From Flavobacteriaceae bacterium (GTDB lineage Bacteria; Bacteroidota; Bacteroidia; Flavobacteriales; Flavobacteriaceae), in assembly GCA_027073495.1 (NCBI GenBank), contig JALSVQ010000141.1, forward strand, positions 1 through 41,804: a stretch of DNA of 41,804 nt. The letters are read 5' to 3'. Under the pieces are notes generated by a model. The model ran no database searches, had not been told where the DNA came from, and worked only from the letters and a program-made list of their open reading frames with translations. A program made the translations under genes and the position numbers. Positions 27,252 to 34,241 of the stretch are shown in pieces. Positions within the stretch are counted from its first letter, which is position 1; each line of letters starts with the position of its first letter.

Positions 27252-28538
27252 TTATAAACTATTATTTTTTAAGGCTTCAAAAGCGGTAGCAACTGCTGCA
27301 TGAGAAACGGTTTTATCTTTGAAATAAGCTATGAGTTGCTCTTTTTGCGCATCATCTGCTTGGAGTTGTGTCAATATATTTTTTAAGTGCATTTTCATAT
27401 GTCCATGTTGAATCCCCGTAGTGGTTAATGCACGTAAAGCAGCGAAATTTTGTGCAAGACCAGCGGTAGCAACTATTTGCATCAATTCGCGAGCTGATGG
27501 TCTTCCTAATAAATCTAAAGAGAATTTAGCCATAGGATGTATTTTGGTTAAACCTCCAACAGTACCTAAGGCAAGCGGTAATTCAATCCAAAATTTAAAT
27601 AGGCCATCTTTTATTTCACAATTAGTCAAACTTTGATAACGACCAGTACGCGAAGCATATGCATGAGCGCCTGCTTCAACAGCTCTAAAATCATTTCCTG
27701 TGGCAAGCACTACAGCATCAATACCGTTCATTATTCCTTTATTGTGTGTTACTGCACGATGCACTTCTGCATTGGCAATTTCTAAGGCTTGTTTGAATTT
27801 TAAAGCATAATGTTCCGCATCTTTTTCGTAAAGTTCACTGACCTTACAACTTACTTCTGCACGTACAGTACAGTTTGGAACGTAGTTGGATAAAATGCTC
27901 ATCACAACATGAATGTCTTCTTTTTTAAAGGCATTAGCTATAGCTTCTAGACAAGAATTAATAAAATTAGCTCCCATAGAATCTATGGTTTCAAAGGTCA
28001 CATGCAGTTGATAATAGTTTGCTAAATCATTAGTTTTATCGCGGAGTTCAATTTCACGAATACCGCCACCTCGTTTACGCATATTTGTAGTGATGTCATC
28101 TACGGCATCAAAGAGTCTCGGTTTAATGGTTTCGAAGTGTGTTATTAAAGCTGATTTGTCGCCTTGATACATAAAGTGGACTTGTCCTATTTTTTCGGTA
28201 TCAATTATAGTAGTTTTAAAACCGCCTTTATTAGACCAAAATTTAGCAACCAAAGAAGCAGCTGCCACTACAGAACTTTCTTCGATGACCATTGGTATGG
28301 TGTATTTTTTACCATTTATAATGAAGTTTGGTGCAACACTATAAGGAAGTACAAAATTACTAATGGTGTTTTCAGTAAACTCATCATGAAGTTTTTGCAA
28401 AGCTTTATCTTCATACCAATATTGCGATAGTGTAGCTGTGCTAGCCGAATCGTTATTTAAGTGGTTACTGACTAACCATTGTATTTTTTCATCTTTAGAC
28501 CATTTTGAAAAGCCTGATGCCGTACTTATTAAATCCAT
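27252..28538 (-). CDS. mvaA: Hydroxymethylglutaryl-CoA reductase, class II
   Basis: A 428-residue class II HMG-CoA reductase that makes mevalonate from HMG-CoA, feeding isoprenoid synthesis. Catalytic-type residues by comparison with the Pseudomonas mevalonii enzyme: Glu86/Glu87 in EESSVVAAAS, Lys267 in HNKGIMNG, Asp283 in GNDFRAVEAG, and His380 in GIQHGHM. The nucleotide-binding DSMGAN is at 186-191. Length equals the class II standard. Co-location with a GHMP kinase points to the biosynthetic direction. Its promoter lies about 25 bp upstream. Confidence 0.95.
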   Translation of the reverse strand: MDLISTASGFSKWSKDEKIQWLVSNHLNNDSASTATLSQYWYEDKALQKLHDEFTENTISNFVLPYSVAPNFIINGKKYTIPMVIEESSVVAAASLVAKFWSNKGGFKTTIIDTEKIGQVHFMYQGDKSALITHFETIKPRLFDAVDDITTNMRKRGGGIREIELRDKTNDLANYYQLHVTFETIDSMGANFINSCLEAIANAFKKEDIHVVMSILSNYVPNCTVRAEVSCKVSELYEKDAEHYALKFKQALEIANAEVHRAVTHNKGIMNGIDAVVLATGNDFRAVEAGAHAYASRTGRYQSLTNCEIKDGLFKFWIELPLALGTVGGLTKIHPMAKFSLDLLGRPSARELMQIVATAGLAQNFAALRALTTTGIQHGHMKMHLKNILTQLQADDAQKEQLIAYFKDKTVSHAAVATAFEALKNNSL

Positions 28539-28560
28539 TGTTTATTAAATTTTGAGCTAA

Positions 28561-28568
28561 CAAAAGTA
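28561..28568 (-). promoter_or_regulatory. HMG-CoA reductase promoter -7 box
   Basis: TACTTTTG on the minus strand, 23 bp before the ATG. Confidence 0.55.
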
Positions 28569-28673
28569 CATATTTTTTTTAATAATGTTTATCTAAAATC
28601 GCTTTACATTCCGTTAGATCTTTCTCTATTTAAATAATAATAGTGTTGATAAATAATAATTAGTTACAATCAA

Positions 28674-28713
28674 GTCTAGCATATAGTCTAAAAGCGAAGC
28701 GGTCTTAGGTCTA
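28674..28713. repeat. Solitary GTCTA-rich repeat patch
   Basis: GTCTA at 28674, 28686 and 28709 plus GTCTT at 28702. It has the same unit as the inverted repeats around the four-helix-bundle gene at 782-1218, but no gene is attached. The rest of the 28569-28761 spacer shows nothing recognisable. Confidence 0.45.
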
Positions 28714-28761
28714 TTACTGACTAATTAAAATATTTCTCTTTTTTCATTACTGAATAAAATG

Positions 28762-28769
28762 TATCTTTG
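28762..28769 (+). promoter_or_regulatory. Promoter -7 box of the cobalamin-regulated operon
   Basis: TATCTTTG immediately before the riboswitch; transcription would start near 28776. Confidence 0.65.
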
Positions 28770-28774
28770 CAAAG

Positions 28775-28940
28775 ATTTTGGTTTTGTGTAAAAACAAATG
28801 AAAAGGGAATCTTGTGAAAATCAAGAACTGTCCCCGCAACTGTAAGTTTGAAACACTGCTAGTACTACAGCCATTGTATATTTATATGAGAAGGCACTAG
28901 TAGCAGACGAGTCAGGAGACCTGCCAGAGTTTAAATACAT
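28775..28940 (+). ncRNA. Cobalamin riboswitch
   Basis: Conserved parts in order: AAAAGGGAATC, then CCCCGCAACTGTAA, and the B12 box GAGTCAGGAGACCTGCC at about 28910-28925. Downstream, CCTTCGGAGG could form a small hairpin holding a GGAGG, followed by AAAGGG and the ATG at 28977. Control could be at translation. The regulated genes are a TonB-dependent receptor and a lipoprotein. Confidence 0.95.
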
Positions 28941-28976
28941 TTCAAAAAACCTTCGGAGGAAAGGGCTTTTGCTATT

Positions 28977-30791
28977 ATGAAACGATTGATTATATATCTT
29001 ATTTTGTTTAGCTTTGTACCAAGACTTTGGGCACAAGCAGATAATGCTACGCCAAAGGTAGATAGTATTCATTTGCCTAATGTTAAAGTTTTTGTATGTA
29101 AAATAACAGGCGTAATGCCTTATGTGCCGAAATCACTAAATCTTGCAGAACAATTTAATGCTGAAACTGCTATTTTCTTTAAAAGTTACGGTAGTGGCAA
29201 CTTGTCAACGATAGCTTATCGAGGCACTGCTGCTTCACACACTGCTGTTTTGTGGAATGGCGTGCCTATTAATTCGTTACTCAATGGGCAAACCGACTTT
29301 AGTACTTTGCATCTGGCTAATGCAGATATTTTTTCTATTGGTTCAGGAGAAGCTATTGGAGGTGTTGTTCGTCTTGATGAAACTATTGAATTTGGAACAC
29401 CTGCAATTGCTGTTCAAGCTTTGACAAGTATGGCATCTTATCAAAGTTATGAAGGTTTGCTTCGTGTAAAATATAATACAAAGAAAATATATACTTCGTT
29501 TAATTATTCTAAAGAACAAGCCGTGAATAATTATCCGTATTATAATACGACTATTATCAATGATAATGCCGATTTTGATACCCAAAATCTAGGTGGAACT
29601 TTAGCCTATAAATTCTCTAAAAATCACGAGTTTAGTTTACAGCTTTTAGCAACTAAAACACAACGAAATACGGCACGCACACTATCGAGTTCTAATAATG
29701 CCTATCTTGAACTTGAGAATACGCTAGGACTTGCCAAATGGAAATTTGAACATAACAAATACAGTCATCAATTCTTGTATTCATTGCGTCGTGAAAATAG
29801 TAATTACCAATTTGATAAACGATTTGATAATTATTCTAAGCATAAAGCAAACCAACAAATTATAAGTTATCAACCCAAATTTGAATTGGATAAAAAGCGA
29901 AGTGTAGCAATGGAATTTACTACAGATTTCACTAAAGCTAATGGCGATAATATCGTAGCACATCAAACCAATTTGACACAAATAAAGGCGAAGTATCAGC
30001 AAAAATTTAATACTAAAAATACGGTAAAAATAAAGTTAGCTCAAGGCTTTTCTTCGGTGTATGCTGTGCCGTTTACTTTTGATGTTTATTATACCAATAT
30101 AATGTCTGATAAAATGACAGTTTCACTTCGTGCAAAAAAGAATTATAGATTGCCAACTTTTAACGATTTGTATTGGAACCCAGGAGGAAATCCGAATCTA
30201 AAGCCAGAATACAGTACTAGTTATGAAACAAGCATAAATTATAAAGGTAATAATACATTTTTCAAAGCAACACTTTTTTATATTCAAAGTAAAGATTTAA
30301 TCAAATGGCGTCCGCAATCAGGAATGCTTTGGTCTCCAGTCAATATTAATCGTGCAGCAAATTATGGCTTTGAGTTTTCTATTTCTAAATCTATTAACAA
30401 GCTGTATTTGAAAGCAAATTATAATTATATTAAAGCTACAAATTTAGATTTGGACAAGCAAATAACTTATGTGCCAAAGCATCAAGTCCGTTTTTTGACT
30501 CGATTTACTTTAGACAAATTCAATATAGCGATGAATAATAGCTACACAAGTAGTGTTTTTATTACGACTTCAAATACGCAAAAGTTAAAAGGTTATCTAC
30601 TTACCGATTTCAATTTTAACTACAAAATACATAAAGACATTACACTTTCATTGGCTGTGAATAATGCTTTTGACATGCATTATATGGCATATGCAGACCG
30701 ACCGATGCCAGGACGTAATTTTAAAATAAAACTAATCTATAATTCAATTTTTAAACCATTAAATAAAAAGAAAAATGAAACAAACAATTAA
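28977..30791 (+). CDS. btuB: TonB-dependent receptor, probable cobalamin transporter (BtuB-like)
   Basis: A 604-residue outer-membrane receptor with a signal peptide (about residues 1-20, ending LWAQ). The plug domain follows: IAYRGTAASHTAVLWNGVPINSLLNGQTDFSTLHL and the IGSGEAIGG strand. The barrel includes the receptor signature YRLPTFNDLYWNPGGNPNLKPE. Length is close to BtuB (about 600). The cobalamin riboswitch directly upstream supports B12 or a related corrinoid as the substrate. It overlaps the next gene by 17 bp. The N-terminal plug strand VFVCKITGV is unusual, with a cysteine near the TonB-box region. Confidence 0.88.
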   Translation: MKRLIIYLILFSFVPRLWAQADNATPKVDSIHLPNVKVFVCKITGVMPYVPKSLNLAEQFNAETAIFFKSYGSGNLSTIAYRGTAASHTAVLWNGVPINSLLNGQTDFSTLHLANADIFSIGSGEAIGGVVRLDETIEFGTPAIAVQALTSMASYQSYEGLLRVKYNTKKIYTSFNYSKEQAVNNYPYYNTTIINDNADFDTQNLGGTLAYKFSKNHEFSLQLLATKTQRNTARTLSSSNNAYLELENTLGLAKWKFEHNKYSHQFLYSLRRENSNYQFDKRFDNYSKHKANQQIISYQPKFELDKKRSVAMEFTTDFTKANGDNIVAHQTNLTQIKAKYQQKFNTKNTVKIKLAQGFSSVYAVPFTFDVYYTNIMSDKMTVSLRAKKNYRLPTFNDLYWNPGGNPNLKPEYSTSYETSINYKGNNTFFKATLFYIQSKDLIKWRPQSGMLWSPVNINRAANYGFEFSISKSINKLYLKANYNYIKATNLDLDKQITYVPKHQVRFLTRFTLDKFNIAMNNSYTSSVFITTSNTQKLKGYLLTDFNFNYKIHKDITLSLAVNNAFDMHYMAYADRPMPGRNFKIKLIYNSIFKPLNKKKNETNN

Positions 30792-31836
30792 TTTTTTTGC
30801 AATTTTATTTGCAGTAGCAAGTATATTTACTTCGTGTAACAATGCTGAAGACCCAATCGTATCTCTTGGAGCCTACGAAGATGGATTATTTGTATGCAAC
30901 GAAGGACCTTTTATGTCTGGTTCAGGCACATTAACTTTTGTATCTTATGATGAGCAAGTTGTAGAACAAAATGTCTATAAAAACGTAAATGGAGGCGAAG
31001 AACTTGGAAACATTGTTCAATCCATTGCTTTTGCAGGAGATAATGTTTATATTGTTGTAAACAACGCGCATAAGGTAGTTATTGCAAACCGTTATACTAT
31101 GGAGAAACAAGCTGAAATAGCTTCAGGTTTGGAAAATCCGCGTTATTTTGTAGCGTTAAACGAAACAAAAGGATACATTTCTTGTTGGGGAAATTCTTTT
31201 GACGAAACAGATGATTATATTGCCGTTGTTGATTTGAATACTAATACAGTATCAAGTACAATTCCAGTGGCTTTAGGACCAGAAAAAATGGTAGTAGCTG
31301 GTAATGCTGTTTATGTAGCACATCAAGGTGCTTATGGGCAAAATAATATTGTTTCTGTATTAGAAAATGATGCGGTAGCTTCTACAATAGCTGTAGCAGA
31401 TGTCCCTAATAGTATTGTGGCAGCAGATAATGATATGATTTGGGTGCTTTGTGGCGGAAAACCATCTTGGACAGGTTCTGAGACTATTGGAAGCTTGTAC
31501 AAAATTAATAGTGCTGATAATAGTGTAGTAAGTCATTTTGATTTTCCTATGGGAAGCCATCCATCGCATTTGACTTTGGATAAACCAGTAGGTGAGATGT
31601 ACTATGCCTTAAACGGAGGTGTGTACAAAATTAATACAGGAGCTACAATGCTTCCTTCGTATTTTATTTTTGAAGGAACATACTATAATATGGGCGTTCA
31701 CAATAGAAAACTGTATGCTACAGATGCAGGAGATTACGCGAGTGAAGGAACACTTCATATTATAGATTTAACCAACACAACAGCTCGTAGTACTGTCGCT
31801 ACAGGAATTATCCCTGGTAATGTTAACTTTAACTAA
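30775..31836 (+). CDS. Beta-propeller surface lipoprotein, probable corrinoid-binding partner
   Basis: A 353-residue lipoprotein: signal peptide with lipobox IFTSC, lipidated Cys21. The rest has repeated YncE-like propeller blades such as GLFVCNEGPFMSGSGTLTFV, NVYIVVNNAHKVVIANR and KLYATDAGDYASEGTLHII (DUF5074-type). It overlaps the receptor gene by 17 bp and shares its cobalamin riboswitch. In Bacteroides the propeller lipoprotein BtuG sits on BtuB and captures B12; by position and fold this gene may have the same role, although sequence homology to BtuG cannot be shown here. Confidence 0.8.
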   Translation: MKQTINFFAILFAVASIFTSCNNAEDPIVSLGAYEDGLFVCNEGPFMSGSGTLTFVSYDEQVVEQNVYKNVNGGEELGNIVQSIAFAGDNVYIVVNNAHKVVIANRYTMEKQAEIASGLENPRYFVALNETKGYISCWGNSFDETDDYIAVVDLNTNTVSSTIPVALGPEKMVVAGNAVYVAHQGAYGQNNIVSVLENDAVASTIAVADVPNSIVAADNDMIWVLCGGKPSWTGSETIGSLYKINSADNSVVSHFDFPMGSHPSHLTLDKPVGEMYYALNGGVYKINTGATMLPSYFIFEGTYYNMGVHNRKLYATDAGDYASEGTLHIIDLTNTTARSTVATGIIPGNVNFN

Positions 31837-31861
31837 TAAGATATTTATACTATTAGGTTTG

Positions 31862-31897
31862 GCGCGTATCGAGTTTATCTCGGTGCGCGTTTTTTTA
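31862..31897 (+). terminator. Terminator of the cobalamin operon
   Basis: GCGCGTATCGAG and CTCGGTGCGCG pair with two G-T wobbles, then T7. GC-rich stem in an AT-rich setting. Confidence 0.85.
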
Positions 31898-31904
31898 TTG
31901 TAAA

Positions 31905-31919
31905 TATTCACGGTGAATA
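31905..31919. promoter_or_regulatory. Compact palindrome upstream of helicase gene
   Basis: TATTCACGGTGAATA, a 15-bp perfect palindrome around one base, 17 bp upstream of the -7 box at 31936. Possible operator; the binding protein is unknown. Confidence 0.35.
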
Positions 31920-31935
31920 ATTCAGGTTAATAAAC

Positions 31936-31943
31936 TATCTTTG
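31936..31943 (+). promoter_or_regulatory. Promoter -7 box of helicase gene
   Basis: TATCTTTG, 17 bp before the ATG at 31961. Confidence 0.6.
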
Positions 31944-31960
31944 CCATAAAATAATACCCA

Positions 31961-33310
31961 ATGAAAACCTTTGAAGATATAAAGCTTTCTAAGCAACTTT
32001 TTAATGCTATAGCAGACTTAGGCTTTACGCAACCTACACCTATTCAAGAGCAGGCATTTCCTGTGATACAATCTGGTACTGATATGGTAGGAATAGCACA
32101 AACAGGAACAGGAAAGACCTTTGCCTATATGATGCCTTTGCTCAAAGATCTGAAATTTTCAAAGCAATTGACACCACGTATTATGGTTTTAGTACCAACT
32201 CGTGAGCTGGTGCTGCAAGTAGTAGCAGAAATAGAAAAGCTAGCTAAATATATAAATGTACGCGTTTTGGGTGTTTACGGAGGTACAAATATCAATACGC
32301 AGAAAAAAGCCATTGCAGCAGGTACAGATATTATAGTAGCTACACCAGGTCGCTTGTATGATTTAGCATTGAGTAATGCTTTGCGTGTCAAAGAGATTAA
32401 AAAATTAGTCATAGATGAAGTTGATGTAATGCTTGATTTAGGCTTTCGTTTTCAGCTCTTGAATATTTTTGAAATTTTGCATGAACGTAGACAAAATATT
32501 ATGTTTTCTGCTACTATGACAGAAGATGTAGCACTGCTTATTAATGATTATTTCAAATCACCAAAAACAGTGTCGATAGCAGTAAGTGGTACACCTTTGG
32601 ACAATATAGCACAGACTTTTTATAGTGTTCCTAATTTTTATTCAAAAGTAAATTTGTTGAGTCATTTGCTAGAAGACAAAGAAACATTTCACAAAGTGCT
32701 GGTTTTTGTTTCCAATAAAAAAAGTGCAGATAGATTATTTAATGCTTTGGAAGAACGCTATAATGATGAACTTTGTGTTATTCATTCTAATAAAACACAG
32801 AACTATCGTATCCGTTCTATTCGCCAATTTGAAGCAGGAGAGAACCGTGTCTTGGTTGCTACAGATGTAATGGCTCGTGGTTTGGATTTAGATGAAATTT
32901 CGCATGTTATTAATTTTGATACACCTACTTTTCCAGAGAACTATATGCACCGTATTGGGCGTACAGGACGTGCAAAACACGAAGGGAAAACCATACTTTT
33001 TACAACGCCAGCCGAAGAAAAATACAAAGCAGCTATAGAAACTTTGATGGATTATGCCATTCCAGAATTAGATTTTCCAGACGTGGTGCCTTATTCTGAC
33101 CAATTGACTCCAGAGGAGAGACCAAAAATTGTCGAAATTAACAATCCGCATAAAGCTAAAATTACAGCAACTCGTGGTGCTGCATTCCATGAGAAAAGTG
33201 AAAAGAATTCAAAAACCAACCAAGGCGGTTCGTACCGTAGAGAGATAGCCAAAAAGTATAAAAAACCAAAGACAAGAGGTGATAAAAATTATAATAAGAA
33301 ACGGAGGTAA
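31961..33310 (+). CDS. DEAD-box-family RNA helicase with DEVD motif II
   Basis: A 449-residue ATP-dependent RNA helicase. Motifs: Q motif PTPIQEQ (26-32), motif I AQTGTGKT (46-53), PTREL, TPGR, motif II DEVD (152-155), motif III SAT (183-185), then ARGLD and HRIGRTGR. Motif II has Val in place of Ala; Asp152 and Glu153, which bind magnesium and activate water, are kept, so activity is expected. The C-terminal 70 residues are rich in Lys and Arg, as in RNA-binding tails of RhlE-like helicases. Its specific RNA target is unknown. Confidence 0.92.
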   Translation: MKTFEDIKLSKQLFNAIADLGFTQPTPIQEQAFPVIQSGTDMVGIAQTGTGKTFAYMMPLLKDLKFSKQLTPRIMVLVPTRELVLQVVAEIEKLAKYINVRVLGVYGGTNINTQKKAIAAGTDIIVATPGRLYDLALSNALRVKEIKKLVIDEVDVMLDLGFRFQLLNIFEILHERRQNIMFSATMTEDVALLINDYFKSPKTVSIAVSGTPLDNIAQTFYSVPNFYSKVNLLSHLLEDKETFHKVLVFVSNKKSADRLFNALEERYNDELCVIHSNKTQNYRIRSIRQFEAGENRVLVATDVMARGLDLDEISHVINFDTPTFPENYMHRIGRTGRAKHEGKTILFTTPAEEKYKAAIETLMDYAIPELDFPDVVPYSDQLTPEERPKIVEINNPHKAKITATRGAAFHEKSEKNSKTNQGGSYRREIAKKYKKPKTRGDKNYNKKRR

Positions 33311-33375
33311 TCACACTTATTTTGACGTTTTCAATGTGTTTTATTCAAATATAAGGTTGTTGTTTTAGTTGAATG

Positions 33376-33490
33376 TTTGGGCAGTTAATTTCACGGCGTT
33401 TATTTGGTCTTTCACTACTGTTTGTTTTAAGACGCAGCCCCTTTTGGTTAAACGACAAAACTGCAATTTGTGTAAATTTTTAAGGATTGT
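33376..33490. repeat. Decayed copy of the cassette-array palindrome
   Basis: Two blocks match the palindrome at 36647-36777 in the same order: GGTCTTTCACTAC then GTTTGTT (33406-33426), and TTTTGGTTAA, GACAAAAC, GCAATT (33441-33468). The outer arms no longer pair well, and the TACCTTTG promoter box of the other copy is lost here. The other 33311-33565 sequence shows no gene. Confidence 0.6.
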
Positions 33491-33565
33491 TTATATCATA
33501 ATTCTTATAAAGAAAGATTTATTCATAAAAATATTTTTTGAACTACCACATTATCCAATTACTAT

Positions 33566-34045
33566 TTATAGGTTTACTTGAACTTTTAAAGTTACTTTTT
33601 TTACGATATAATAATCATCACATTTATTATCTTTGTTAATAATGAAGATATTCTTATAGGATCGAATTAAACTTAATAATTTTATAAAATCTTTATTTTT
33701 TAGCATTTCATCAAATGTTATCATATTTAGTTTTGAGTGCTCAGAAATTAAAAAAGGGAGGTTTTTTTTATGATTATTTATATACTCTAACTTAACTACT
33801 TTTGATTTTTGACTCTTCACAGTTATTTTCTTTTGTAAATTACCAGCACTATCTTTATAAAAATTATATTTTAGATAGTTAGAATTAAGCTTTAAGCTGA
33901 AAATTTCAATTTTCAAAGTATCATTTTTTGCAACTATGGTGTCTATTTTGGATTGATTATTAATCAATATATATATGTCATTGTTTTTCTGAGAAAAAAT
34001 GATGGTCGTAAAAAGACATGTTAGTATTGTTATTATTATTTTCAT
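33566..34045 (-). CDS. Hypothetical secreted protein
   Basis: A 159-residue protein that I do not recognise. It has a signal peptide (about residues 1-19, ending IIFSQ) and a body rich in Lys, Asn and Ile with predicted beta content, so it is likely periplasmic or exported. There is no lipobox cysteine. It stands alone on the minus strand between a helicase gene and glnN. A TATATTTG box lies 41 bp upstream. A decayed copy of the cassette-array palindrome lies downstream, so this gene may be an old cassette. Very AT-rich, like the array genes. Confidence 0.6.
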   Translation of the reverse strand: MKIIITILTCLFTTIIFSQKNNDIYILINNQSKIDTIVAKNDTLKIEIFSLKLNSNYLKYNFYKDSAGNLQKKITVKSQKSKVVKLEYINNHKKNLPFLISEHSKLNMITFDEMLKNKDFIKLLSLIRSYKNIFIINKDNKCDDYYIVKKVTLKVQVNL

Positions 34046-34085
34046 GGATAGTATTATTGTGTTAGAAATTATATTTTTATATGAA

Positions 34086-34093
34086 CAAATATA
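34086..34093 (-). promoter_or_regulatory. Promoter -7 box of the hypothetical secreted protein gene
   Basis: TATATTTG on the minus strand, 41 bp before the ATG at 34045. Confidence 0.45.
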
Positions 34094-34135
34094 AATAATT
34101 TACTTATATAAATAATTATTTAATTGATTTTTAAC

Positions 34136-34158
34136 TTACCCCTAAAAAAATAGGGTTA
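34136..34158. promoter_or_regulatory. glnN upstream operator, copy 1
   Basis: TTACCCC, T-A7-T, then AGGGTTA: an ACCC/GGGT palindrome around an A-tract. Nearly identical to copy 2. Confidence 0.6.
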
Positions 34159-34187
34159 TTTGTGTATTATAATAATTAATTATACAT

Positions 34188-34212
34188 TTACCCCTTAAAA
34201 AAATAGGGTAAA
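34188..34212. promoter_or_regulatory. glnN upstream operator, copy 2
   Basis: TTACCCC, TT-A7-T, then AGGGTAAA. Its centre is about 52 bp from that of copy 1, five helical turns, so both face the same side of the DNA. It lies 30 bp before the glnN ATG and overlaps a weak -7-like TACATTTA. Confidence 0.6.
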
Positions 34213-34241
34213 ATATTTTATTATAAAAATATAATTTAAAA

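Noticed and set aside
33369-33581. 70-codon plus-strand open frame after the helicase gene
   Set aside because: It lies over the decayed palindromic element and overlaps the end of the minus-strand secreted-protein gene.
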